Source of the DNA: an uncultured Prevotella sp.
GTDB taxonomy: Bacteria > Bacteroidota > Bacteroidia > Bacteroidales > Bacteroidaceae
Direction of reading: 5' to 3'
NCBI RefSeq assembly: GCF_946407605.1
Contig: NZ_CAMJOS010000002.1
Span: forward strand, 1-64,000
Length of the DNA: 64,000 nucleotides
Below the pieces are notes generated by a model. That model was not told the origin of the DNA. It searched no databases and saw only the letters and a list, made by a program, of their open reading frames with translations. Every line of letters begins with the position of its first letter. Position 1 is the stretch's first letter. This document shows, piece by piece, positions 45,062-53,719 of the stretch. The position numbers were made by a program, and so were the translations under genes.

Positions 45062-46336
45062 ATGCTTTACTATCTGTTCCGGTTTTTAGAGCAATTCAAC
45101 ATCCCAGGTTCTCACCTGTGGAGCTACATTTCGTTTCGTGCGCTGTTGGCTCTCATCCTCTCGCTGGTCATCTCGGCATGGTTTGGTGAGTTCTTCATCA
45201 AATGGATGAAGCGCCGTAAGATCTTTGAGACAGAGCGCGACCCCGCCATCGACCCCTTTGGCGTGGAGAAGAAAGGTGTGCCCACCATGGGTGGCATCAT
45301 CATCATTGTCAGCATTCTGGTACCTGTGCTGTTGCTTGGCCGAATCCGCAACGTCTATCTCATTCTGATGGTAATAACCACCATCTGGCTGGGATTCCTG
45401 GGCCTTATGGACGACTATATCAAGATTTTCCGTCGCAACAAGGAAGGCTTGAAAGGAAAATACAAGATAGTGGGTCAGGTGTCTATCGGTTTTATCGTCG
45501 GACTGGTGCTATACTTGAGTCCTGATGTGGTGATGCGCGAGAATATCAGTGTACCTCAGCAGGAAAACAAGACAGAGATAGTAAAGCACGAAAGCGAGGC
45601 GCATAAGTCGCTGAAGACTACCATCCCATTTACCAAGCATCATAATCTGAGTTATTCTGAGATTATGTCATTTGTAGGAAAGCATAAGGTTGCTGCCGGA
45701 TGGATACTCTTTGTCATCATGACCATCATCGTGGTGACAGCCGTTTCGAATGGTGCCAACCTCAATGACGGCATGGACGGTATGTGTGCGGGCAATTCTG
45801 CCATTGTGGGCGTAGCCCTGGGCATTCTGGCCTATGTGTCGTCACATATAGGTTATGCCTCCTATTTCGATATCATGTACATCCCCCATAGTGAGGAACT
45901 GGTAGTCTTCCTCAGTGCCTTTGTAGGTGCCATGATTGGTTTCCTGTGGTACAATGCCTTCCCTGCCCAGATTTTCATGGGCGACACAGGCTCCCTGACC
46001 ATTGGTGGCATTATCGGTGTATGTGCTGTGATTATTCACAAGGAGTTGCTGTTGCCCATCCTCTGCGGCATCTTCTTTATCGAGAGTCTAAGTGTTATCA
46101 TCCAGACGCAGTGGTTCAAGTTCATGAAGCGCAAGGGACAGCGTGTTCGTGTGTTCCGTGCCACACCTATTCACGACAACTTCCGTAAATTGGATAAGCA
46201 ACTCGATGCTACGTCGCGATATATCCTGAAGGGCTGGCCTCACCGTCCCTTCCACGAGTCAAAGATTACCATTCGCTTCTGGATTGTCACCATCATTCTG
46301 GCAGCACTAACCATCATAACATTGAAAATACGATGA
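45062..46336 (+). CDS. mraY: Phospho-MurNAc-pentapeptide transferase
   Basis: This is a 424-residue polytopic enzyme that makes lipid I from UDP-MurNAc-pentapeptide and undecaprenyl phosphate. Family motifs are VEKKGVPTMGG, GFLGLMDDYIKIF with the Asp pair, NGANLNDGMDGMCAG and FMGDTGSLTIGG. It is longer than the approximately 360-residue E. coli enzyme because of a loop of about 50 residues (about 160-205, VPQQENKTEIVKHES). The usual His triplet (PxHHHxE) is replaced by TPIHDNFRKL, followed by an extended segment before the last helix. The stop overlaps the murD start by four bases. Confidence 0.95.
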   Translation: MLYYLFRFLEQFNIPGSHLWSYISFRALLALILSLVISAWFGEFFIKWMKRRKIFETERDPAIDPFGVEKKGVPTMGGIIIIVSILVPVLLLGRIRNVYLILMVITTIWLGFLGLMDDYIKIFRRNKEGLKGKYKIVGQVSIGFIVGLVLYLSPDVVMRENISVPQQENKTEIVKHESEAHKSLKTTIPFTKHHNLSYSEIMSFVGKHKVAAGWILFVIMTIIVVTAVSNGANLNDGMDGMCAGNSAIVGVALGILAYVSSHIGYASYFDIMYIPHSEELVVFLSAFVGAMIGFLWYNAFPAQIFMGDTGSLTIGGIIGVCAVIIHKELLLPILCGIFFIESLSVIIQTQWFKFMKRKGQRVRVFRATPIHDNFRKLDKQLDATSRYILKGWPHRPFHESKITIRFWIVTIILAALTIITLKIR

Positions 46337-47664
46337 AAAGAATAGTTATTTTAGGAGCAGGAGAAAGTGGAGCCGGAGCAGCTGTTCTGGCCAAGAAAGA
46401 GGGTTTCGATGTGTTCGTTTCCGATATGTCGAAGATTGCCCCTCGTTATAAGCAGATGCTTGATGACCATCATATTCTGTGGGAGGAAGGTCAGCACACC
46501 GAGTCGCTGATACTGAATGCCGACGAGATTATCAAGTCGCCTGGCATCCCCGAGACAGCACCTATGGTGGTGAAAGCCAAGGAAAAGGGTATTAATATCA
46601 TTAGTGAAATTGAGTTTGCAGGCCGTTACACCAAATCGAAGATGATCTGCATCACTGGCTCTAATGGTAAGACCACCACGACTTCGCTCATCTATCATAT
46701 ATTCAAGAAGGCAGGCTACGATGCCGGTCTGGCTGGCAACATCGGTAACTCACTGGCGTTGCAGGTGGCCGAGGATCCACACGAGTATTACATCATTGAG
46801 CTGTCATCATTCCAGCTCGACAATATGTACGACTTCCGTGCCAACATCGCCATCCTGCTCAACATCACCCCTGATCATCTGGACCGTTATGGTTTTGAGA
46901 TGCAGAACTATGTCGATGCCAAGATGCGTATCATCCAGAACCAGACAGCACAGGATGCCTTCATCTATTGGAATGACGACCCCATTATCCAGCGCGAGTT
47001 GAAGAAATACGACATACAGGCCATCCAGTATCCATTTTCTGAACTGAAGGAGAAAGGCTCTATCGGCTATATCTCTGAGGGCGAATATACCATCGAGCAG
47101 CCCGAGCCTTTTAACATGGAGCAGGAGCAGCTGAGCCTGACAGGCCGTCATAATATCTATAACTCCCTGGCTGCTGGTATCGCTGGCGATATCGCCGGTA
47201 TCAAAAAAGACGTTATCCGTCAGAGTCTGAGCGACTTCCCTGGTGTGGAGCATCGTTTGGAGAAGGTGGCCACCGTTCGTGGTGTGCACTATGTCAACGA
47301 CTCCAAGGCTACCAATGTCGATGCCTGCTGGTATGCTCTCGACTCTATGAAGACCAAGGTAGTGCTCATCGTGGGTGGCAAGGACAAAGGCAACGACTAC
47401 GACCCCATCAAGCCACTCATCCGTGAGAAGTGCTCTGCCCTAGTCTATCTGGGGGCTGACAATCAGAAGCTGCACGATAATTTCGATGCGCTGGGACTGC
47501 CCGTTCGCGACACCCATTCTATGAAAGATTGTGTGGCCGCCTGCTACGAGTTGGCTCAGCCTGGCGAAACAGTACTTCTTTCCCCCTGCTGCGCCTCGTT
47601 CGACCTCTTCAAGAATATGGAGGACCGCGGTGAACAGTTCAAGGAACTAGTGCGCTCACTATAG
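46333..47664 (+). CDS. murD: UDP-MurNAc-L-alanine:D-glutamate ligase
   Basis: This is a 443-residue Mur ligase. The N-terminal Rossmann-like ILGAGESGAGAAVLA binds UDP. The P-loop is CITGSNGKTTTTSLIYHI. ELSSFQLDNMYDF and NITPDHLDRYG are central-domain motifs. HYVNDSKATNVDACWYAL and LSPCCASFDLFKNMEDRG are C-terminal MurD signatures. It adds D-Glu, supplied by the murI product encoded elsewhere in this window. It is coupled to mraY by an ATGA overlap. Confidence 0.97.
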   Translation: MKRIVILGAGESGAGAAVLAKKEGFDVFVSDMSKIAPRYKQMLDDHHILWEEGQHTESLILNADEIIKSPGIPETAPMVVKAKEKGINIISEIEFAGRYTKSKMICITGSNGKTTTTSLIYHIFKKAGYDAGLAGNIGNSLALQVAEDPHEYYIIELSSFQLDNMYDFRANIAILLNITPDHLDRYGFEMQNYVDAKMRIIQNQTAQDAFIYWNDDPIIQRELKKYDIQAIQYPFSELKEKGSIGYISEGEYTIEQPEPFNMEQEQLSLTGRHNIYNSLAAGIAGDIAGIKKDVIRQSLSDFPGVEHRLEKVATVRGVHYVNDSKATNVDACWYALDSMKTKVVLIVGGKDKGNDYDPIKPLIREKCSALVYLGADNQKLHDNFDALGLPVRDTHSMKDCVAACYELAQPGETVLLSPCCASFDLFKNMEDRGEQFKELVRSL

Positions 47665-47689
47665 GCCCATTAGCCCATAAGGCCCATAA
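47664..47689 (+). repeat. GGCCCATAA tandem repeat after murD
   Basis: Units GGCCCATTA, GCCCATAA and GGCCCATAA run in series, and the G of the murD TAG stop is the first base of the first unit. This is another simple repeat that begins at a stop codon and fills the gap to the next gene. Confidence 0.7.
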
Positions 47690-47706
47690 AATAAGAAAAA
47701 GAAAAA

Positions 47707-48987
47707 ATGGAAAAGAAAATAGGCAATCTCTTCAAGGGCGACAAAGGTATCTGGACAGTGTTCCTTTTCCTGTGTCTCATCAGCGTTGTCGAGGTCTTTT
47801 CGGCTTCGAGCACGCTGACCTATAAGACCCATAACTACCTGAGTCCGCTCATCTATCACTGTGGCATGATTCTCGTGGGAGTCGTCGTAGCCATCGTCAC
47901 GCTAAATATCCCGTGCCGCTACTTCAAGCTCATCACGCCACTCATGCTACTGATTACCTACGCCACCCTGCTGTGGGTACTCATTGGTGGTGAGAGTATC
48001 AATGGCGCCAACCGCGTCATTCAGTTGCCGGGCTTCACGTTCCAGCCTTCCGAGATTGCCAAGGGTACCATGGTTCTGACGGCAGCACAGGTGCTGAGTG
48101 CCATGCAGCGCGACGACAATAGTGGCGCTGACCCCACCGCCATGAAGTATATCCTATGGCTGGTGGTTCCCGCTACCCTCCTCATTGGTTTGGAGAATCT
48201 CTCTACCGCCATTCTGCTCTTCAGTGTCATCTTCGTCATGATGTTCCTGGGCCGTGTACCCATGAAGCAGATGGGCAAGCTCACTGGTGTGCTGGTACTG
48301 CTGGCAGGTTTGTTCCTGGGATTGGTCTTCTGGATGGCCAAGCTCGACAAGGAAGGTCAGGCTCTGGAGCAGGCTGAGGCCAACGGTCAGACCGAGCAAG
48401 TGGTGAAAATCGACAAGAAAGACAAGTCGGCATGGGAGAAACTGACCCACCGTTTCTGGACGTGGAAGAACCGTATTGCCGGTAAGGAGGATAACGACGT
48501 GCCTGCCGAAGAGTATAAGGTGACTGACAAGAACTTCCAGGTAACTCATGCCAATCTGGCCATCGCCACCTCAGGCATCATAGGCAAAGGTCCTGGAAAC
48601 TCCGTTGAACGCGACTATCTGCCACAGGCCTTCTCCGACTTCATCTATGCCATTATCATCGAGGAGATGGGACTAATAGGCGCCATCGCCGTGGTGTTCC
48701 TCTATGTCATCTTGCTGTTCCGCGCTGCCCGCATAGCCAGTCGGTGCGAGAACAACTTCCCCGCCTTCCTCGTCATGGGTCTCACACTCTTGCTGGTGTT
48801 CCAAGCCATCATCAATATGTGTGTTGCTGTCGACTTCGGCATTGTCACCGGACAGCCTCTTCCTTTGGTGTCTAAAGGTGGCACCTCTACTATTGTTAAC
48901 TGTGCCTATATAGGAGTCATCCTCAGCGTTAGCCGTAGTGCCAAGCGCAAGGACCTGTCAGATAAAACTCAAACGGTGAAAGCATGA
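47707..48987 (+). CDS. ftsW: SEDS-family septal peptidoglycan glycosyltransferase
   Basis: This is a 426-residue polytopic membrane enzyme that polymerises lipid II at the septum. Motifs include GANRVIQLPGFTFQPSEIAKG, IGLENLSTAILLFSV, GIIGKGPGNSVERDYLPQAFSDFIYAIIIEEMG and GQPLPLVSKGGTS. A hydrophilic insert of about 60 residues (about 218-280), rich in Lys and Glu, lies in the large external loop and is longer than in E. coli FtsW. The stop overlaps the murG start (ATGA). It works with the FtsI-type PBP of the same cluster. Confidence 0.95.
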   Translation: MEKKIGNLFKGDKGIWTVFLFLCLISVVEVFSASSTLTYKTHNYLSPLIYHCGMILVGVVVAIVTLNIPCRYFKLITPLMLLITYATLLWVLIGGESINGANRVIQLPGFTFQPSEIAKGTMVLTAAQVLSAMQRDDNSGADPTAMKYILWLVVPATLLIGLENLSTAILLFSVIFVMMFLGRVPMKQMGKLTGVLVLLAGLFLGLVFWMAKLDKEGQALEQAEANGQTEQVVKIDKKDKSAWEKLTHRFWTWKNRIAGKEDNDVPAEEYKVTDKNFQVTHANLAIATSGIIGKGPGNSVERDYLPQAFSDFIYAIIIEEMGLIGAIAVVFLYVILLFRAARIASRCENNFPAFLVMGLTLLLVFQAIINMCVAVDFGIVTGQPLPLVSKGGTSTIVNCAYIGVILSVSRSAKRKDLSDKTQTVKA

Positions 48988-50096
48988 AAGAGTTAAGAGT
49001 CATCATCAGTGGAGGCGGAACCGGTGGACATATATTCCCCGCCGTCTCAATAGCCAACGCCATTCGCGAGTTACGTCCCGATGCCAACATCCTTTTTATC
49101 GGTGCTCTGGGACGCATGGAGATGCAACGTGTGCCACAAGCTGGCTACAACATCAAGGGTCTGCCCATCCGTGGTTTTCTCCGTCCGTTGTGGAAGCCCG
49201 CCAATATCGGCGTGGCCCTCGACTATCTGAAGAGCAAACGCTTGGCCAAGCAGATACTGCGCGACTTCGGGCCACAGGTGGCTGTGGGTGTTGGCGGTTA
49301 TGCCAGCAGTGCTGCTCTGGGAGCAGCTAACAGCCTTGGCATTCCCACGCTGATACAGGAGCAGAACAGCTATGCCGGTCTGGCTAACAAGAACCTGGCA
49401 TCAAAGGCCAGCAAGATATGTGTGGCCTACGAGGGCATGGAGCGTTTCTTCCCTGCCGACAGGATTATGATGACGGGCAATCCCGTACGCCAGTCATTGC
49501 TTAACACCACCATATCACGCGAGGAGGCCTTGAACACCTTTGGTCTGAAAGCCGACCGCAAGACCGTGCTGCTGGTGGGAGGCAGTCTGGGTGCCCGCAC
49601 CATCAACGAGAGTGTTCTTTCCCATCTCAAGGAGATAGCAGAGTCTGGTCTGCAGTTCATCTGGCAGACAGGTAAATTCTATAGTGAGCAGATTGCTGCC
49701 GAACTCAAAGAAAAAGGACAACCCGAGAACCTTCGCGTGATGGACTTCATCAGCGACATGGGTGCCGCCTATCGTGCTGCCGACCTCGTTATCAGTCGTG
49801 CCGGTGCCAGCAGCATCTCCGAGTTCTGTCTCATCGGCAAGCCCGTCATTCTGGTGCCCAGCCCTAATGTGGCCGAGGATCATCAAACCAAGAATGCGCT
49901 GGCGCTGGTCAACAAGGATGCCGCCCTCTATGTGAAGGACGGCGAGGCCAAGGAGCAGCTCATCCCACTGGCCATCAAGACAGTGGGCGACGACGCCCTC
50001 CTGAAATCGCTCAGCGAGAATGTGCTGAAGCTGGGACTGCCCGACTCGGCACGTATCATCGCTCAGGAAGTATTGAAACTTGCAAAAGCAGAATAA
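48984..50096 (+). CDS. murG: UDP-GlcNAc:lipid I GlcNAc transferase
   Basis: This is a 370-residue GT28 enzyme that makes lipid II at the inner face of the membrane. Landmarks are the N-terminal ISGGGTGGHIFPAVSIA, AVGVGGYASSAALGAA, LIQEQNSYAGLANK, LLVGGSLGARTINE, and the donor-site VISRAGASSISEFCLIGKPVILVPSPNVAEDHQTKNA. Length and order are normal. Translation is coupled to ftsW by a four-base overlap. Confidence 0.97.
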   Translation: MKELRVIISGGGTGGHIFPAVSIANAIRELRPDANILFIGALGRMEMQRVPQAGYNIKGLPIRGFLRPLWKPANIGVALDYLKSKRLAKQILRDFGPQVAVGVGGYASSAALGAANSLGIPTLIQEQNSYAGLANKNLASKASKICVAYEGMERFFPADRIMMTGNPVRQSLLNTTISREEALNTFGLKADRKTVLLVGGSLGARTINESVLSHLKEIAESGLQFIWQTGKFYSEQIAAELKEKGQPENLRVMDFISDMGAAYRAADLVISRAGASSISEFCLIGKPVILVPSPNVAEDHQTKNALALVNKDAALYVKDGEAKEQLIPLAIKTVGDDALLKSLSENVLKLGLPDSARIIAQEVLKLAKAE

Positions 50097-50106
50097 ATAA
50101 ACTATC

Positions 50107-51486
50107 ATGGAACTGAAAGATATTAAAGCAGTATATTTCATTGGTGCCGGTGGTATCGGCATGAGTGCCCTGGTGCGCTATTTCATTCATAGCGGACTGG
50201 TAGTGGCAGGTTACGACAAAACACCCTCAGAACTGACACGCCGCTTGGAGAAAGAGGGCGCGCTGATTCATTATGAGGAGAACATCGACGAGATTCCCCA
50301 TCTGTGTAAGAATCCTAAGCACTGCCTTGTAGTTTACACTCCCGCCATCCCTGCCGAACACAAAGAACTGCAGTATTTCCGTGACAACGGCTTCGAGATT
50401 CAAAAGCGAGCCCAAGTGCTGGGCACCCTAACCCGCCAAAAGAAAGGACTCTGCGTAGCAGGCACCCACGGCAAGACCACCACATCGAGCATGTGTGCCC
50501 ACATCATGCACCAGAGCCATCTGGACTGCAACGCCTTCCTCGGCGGCATCACCAAGAACTACGGCACTAACTATATCGTCTCCGACTCCAACTATGTTGT
50601 CATCGAGGCCGACGAGTTCGACCGTTCCTTCCACTGGCTCTCGCCCTGGATGACTGTCATCACCTCTACCGACCCTGATCATCTTGACATCTACGGCACC
50701 AAAGAGGCCTATCTCGAGAGTTTCCGCCATTATACCGAGCTCATACAGCCCGGTGGCGCTCTTATCATCCATCGCGACCTCGAGATGAAGGAGCACCTGC
50801 AAGAGGGTGTGCGCCGCTTCGACTATGCACTCACCGAGGGTGATTTCCATGCCGAGAACATCAAGATTGAGAATGGCGAGATAACATTCGACTTCATCTC
50901 ACCCATCGAGAATGTACGCAACGTGCAATTGGGACAGCCTATACCTATTAATATAGAGAATGGCATCGCCGCCATGGCTATGGCTCAGCTGGCAGGCTGC
51001 ACGGCAGAAGAGTTGCGCTGCGGTATTAAGACCTATGGAGGTGTTGACCGTCGTTTCGACTTCAAGATCAAGACCCCCAATCTGGTGTTCCTCAGCGATT
51101 ATGCTCATCATCCCAAAGAAATCTATCAGAGTGCACGCAGTATTCGCGAGCTCTATAAAGACCGTCATATCACCGCCATCTTCCAGCCTCATCTCTACAC
51201 TCGCACTCGCGACTTCTATCAGGACTTCGCCGATGCGCTGAGTCAGTTGGACGAGGTGATACTGACAGAGATATACCCTGCACGTGAACAGCCTATCGAG
51301 GGTGTCACGTCAAAACTCATCTTCGACCGTCTGGCTCCTAACGTCGAGAAGCAGCTTGTCAACAAAGACGATGTACTGCAGTTGGTGAAGAGTCGTTCGT
51401 TCGATGTACTTATCGTTCTTGGTGCTGGCGACCTTGACAACCAGGTGCCCCAGATTGCCAGGATACTCAACAGCAAGAAGAAATAA
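50107..51486 (+). CDS. murC: UDP-MurNAc:L-alanine ligase
   Basis: This is a 459-residue Mur ligase catalysing the first amino acid addition. The N-terminal FIGAGGIGMSALVRYF binds UDP. The P-loop is CVAGTHGKTTTSSMCAHI. EADEFDRSFHWLSPWM and TSTDPDHLDIYG mark the central domain. VDRRFDFK, DYAHHPKEI and FQPHLYTRTRDF are C-terminal MurC motifs. It starts ten bases after murG and ends 18 bases before ftsQ. Confidence 0.97.
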   Translation: MELKDIKAVYFIGAGGIGMSALVRYFIHSGLVVAGYDKTPSELTRRLEKEGALIHYEENIDEIPHLCKNPKHCLVVYTPAIPAEHKELQYFRDNGFEIQKRAQVLGTLTRQKKGLCVAGTHGKTTTSSMCAHIMHQSHLDCNAFLGGITKNYGTNYIVSDSNYVVIEADEFDRSFHWLSPWMTVITSTDPDHLDIYGTKEAYLESFRHYTELIQPGGALIIHRDLEMKEHLQEGVRRFDYALTEGDFHAENIKIENGEITFDFISPIENVRNVQLGQPIPINIENGIAAMAMAQLAGCTAEELRCGIKTYGGVDRRFDFKIKTPNLVFLSDYAHHPKEIYQSARSIRELYKDRHITAIFQPHLYTRTRDFYQDFADALSQLDEVILTEIYPAREQPIEGVTSKLIFDRLAPNVEKQLVNKDDVLQLVKSRSFDVLIVLGAGDLDNQVPQIARILNSKKK

Positions 51487-51504
51487 AAACAGAACGTGTT
51501 AGGA

Positions 51505-52239
51505 ATGAGCTGGAAAAAAGTTGCATTGGTACCCTTAGCCCTCCTGCTGGCTGCCTATATGGTGCTGGCTATGACTGCCTTCAACAAGCCCGATGAAGAG
51601 CAGATATGTCAGGGAGTGGACATCCATCTGGAAGAAGATATTGTCGAAGGATTCCTCTCTGTCGACGATGTGAAGCGCATGCTGACCCTGGATCATATTA
51701 ACCCCCAGGGACGGTCCATGCCTCAGGTCAACCTGCGTCTTATCGAAGAGACGCTGCAGGCCAAGGAGCTCATCGAGAACGTGGAGTGCTATAAGGGTCA
51801 GGAAGGTCAAGTGTGCATCAACATCCGCCAGCGCATTCCTGTCATCAGGGTGATGAACAACAGCGGTGAGAACTTCTATGTCGACAGTCACGGCAAACCT
51901 ATGCCTGGCACCGACTATCCCTGCAACCTGATAGTGGCTACAGGTCATGTCAGCAAGCCTTACGCTGAGAAATGGCTCACCCCTATTGCTAACATGGTGC
52001 TGCGCGACCCCTTCTGGAAGAACCAGATTGTGCAGCTCAACGTGCTGGCCGACGGTTCCCTGGAGATGATTCCCCGCGTGGGCAACCATGTGGTCTATCT
52101 GGGTCAACCCGTCGATATTGAAAAGAAGCTGAAGCGTCTGCGTCAGTTCTATGCCAAGGCCCTCAACGTCATTGGCTGGAACAAATACAAGCGCATCAAC
52201 GTGGAGTTCAGTAATCAAATAGTGTGCAAAAGGAAATAA
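51505..52239 (+). CDS. ftsQ: Cell division protein FtsQ
   Basis: This is a bitopic divisome protein of about 244 residues. It has a short cytoplasmic end (MSWKKV), one membrane helix (about 5-25) and a periplasmic part. The POTRA-like region contains GFLSVDDVKRML and the FtsQ domain contains CINIRQRIPVIRVMNNSGENFYVDSHGKPMP. I choose ATG 51505. A GTG at 51496 is in frame but adds only three residues. FtsQ bridges early and late division proteins through FtsL and FtsB. Position between murC and ftsA is standard. Confidence 0.92.
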   Translation: MSWKKVALVPLALLLAAYMVLAMTAFNKPDEEQICQGVDIHLEEDIVEGFLSVDDVKRMLTLDHINPQGRSMPQVNLRLIEETLQAKELIENVECYKGQEGQVCINIRQRIPVIRVMNNSGENFYVDSHGKPMPGTDYPCNLIVATGHVSKPYAEKWLTPIANMVLRDPFWKNQIVQLNVLADGSLEMIPRVGNHVVYLGQPVDIEKKLKRLRQFYAKALNVIGWNKYKRINVEFSNQIVCKRK

Positions 52240-52254
52240 AAAACCAAATAGAGT

Positions 52255-53700
52255 ATGGCAGAATTTAAGGATTTTATTGTGGCAATTGAGCTCGGTTCAG
52301 CAAAAGTGACGGGCATTGCCGGACAGAAGAAACCCGACGGCAGCATCTCGGTGCTCGCCCTGGTCAGGGAAGACTCGTCTTCGTTCATCCGCAAGGGTGT
52401 GGTTTACAACATTGACAAGACGGCGCAGTGCCTCACGTCCATCATCAAGAAGCTGGAGGCGCAGCTGCAGACGCGCATCACCCAGGTCTTCGTAGGTGTG
52501 GGCGGACAGTCTATCCGTAGTGTCAAGAACACTATTACGCGCGACCTTCCTGCCGACACCATTATTACGCAGGAGATGGTTGTTGAACTGATGGATGCCA
52601 ATCGCGGCATGGATTATCCTGACAAGAAGATTCTGGATGTGGCTGAACAGGAATATCGCGTCGACACACAGATGCAGATGGACCCTGTGGGCATCCGTGC
52701 CACACGTCTGGAGGGCAATTTCCTGAACATCCTCGAGCGCACATCGTTCTTCCAGAACCTCAATCGCTGCTTCGAGACGGCCAACATCAAGGTGGCCGAC
52801 ATGTATCTGGCTCCCCTAGCCCTTGCCAATGCCGTACTCACCGAGACGGAGAAACGTTCCGGTTGTGCGCTGGTCGATATCGGTGCCGACACCACCACCG
52901 TCTCTGTCTTCTCAAGAAATGTGCTGCGCCATCTGGCTGTCATACCTCTGGGTTCTAATAATGTCACCATGGACATCGCCTCGCTGCAGATGGAGGAGAG
53001 CGATGCCGAGCAGATGAAGCTGAAGTATGCGGTGGCCTATACCGAGAACAGCGAGATTGATCCTGAACTGAAATACTCTATCGATGCCAACCGACAGGTT
53101 GATAGCCGCCGCTTCATCGAGATTGTCGAGGCACGTGTCGAGGAAATCATCGAGAACGTGCGCTATCAGATACCTTCCGAGTATTACGACAAGCTGCTGG
53201 GCGGTATCGTCATCACTGGCGGTGGCTCTAACCTGAAGAACATTGAACAGGCCTTTGCCAAGTACACCCATATCGAAAAGGTGCGAGTGGCCAAGTTCGT
53301 CACCACCACCATCAACACCAGCAACGAGCAGCTCAAGGCCCACAACGGCATGTACTGCACCGTACTGGGACTGCTGGCCAAGGGCGACATCAACTGCGCA
53401 GGCAACTATATCGACCCCAACGGCAACTTGTTTGAGGAACACGAGCAGCAGCCCGTAGCCCAGGAACGTCGTCCCCGTCAGATTGGTGATCTTGAGACAG
53501 GCACCATCCGCACGGCTCGCGAAGAGGAGCTGGCTGCCGAGGAGGCTCGCCGCAAGAAGGAAGAGGAAGAGCGTCTGCGCCGTGAGGAAGAGGAACGTCA
53601 GGCCGAGGAGGAGCGCCGTATCCGTAAGGAGAACAGTTGGTTTACCAAGTTCAAGAAAGGCCTCACCAAGTTCGGCAAGGATATTGTCAGCGAAGAGTAA
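52255..53700 (+). CDS. ftsA: Cell division protein FtsA with extended charged C-terminus
   Basis: This is a 481-residue actin-like ATPase that tethers FtsZ to the membrane. The phosphate and adenosine motifs are visible as VAIELGSAKVTGIAG, ALVDIGADTTTVSVF and GGIVITGGGSNLKNIEQAF. After about residue 395 comes an extension rich in Glu, Arg and Lys (about 415-465) that should form a single long charged helix. It ends in an amphipathic segment WFTKFKKGLTKFGKDIV, the likely membrane-targeting sequence. E. coli FtsA (about 420 residues) lacks the charged linker. ftsZ follows after 19 bases. Confidence 0.96.
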   Translation: MAEFKDFIVAIELGSAKVTGIAGQKKPDGSISVLALVREDSSSFIRKGVVYNIDKTAQCLTSIIKKLEAQLQTRITQVFVGVGGQSIRSVKNTITRDLPADTIITQEMVVELMDANRGMDYPDKKILDVAEQEYRVDTQMQMDPVGIRATRLEGNFLNILERTSFFQNLNRCFETANIKVADMYLAPLALANAVLTETEKRSGCALVDIGADTTTVSVFSRNVLRHLAVIPLGSNNVTMDIASLQMEESDAEQMKLKYAVAYTENSEIDPELKYSIDANRQVDSRRFIEIVEARVEEIIENVRYQIPSEYYDKLLGGIVITGGGSNLKNIEQAFAKYTHIEKVRVAKFVTTTINTSNEQLKAHNGMYCTVLGLLAKGDINCAGNYIDPNGNLFEEHEQQPVAQERRPRQIGDLETGTIRTAREEELAAEEARRKKEEEERLRREEEERQAEEERRIRKENSWFTKFKKGLTKFGKDIVSEE

Positions 53701-53719
53701 CAATTAAAAAACAACAACA

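Noticed and set aside
52912..53703. A 263-residue frame on the minus strand opposite ftsA
   Set aside because: It is fully antisense to ftsA. Its Leu-rich appearance follows from the Glu/Lys/Arg codons of the charged FtsA extension.
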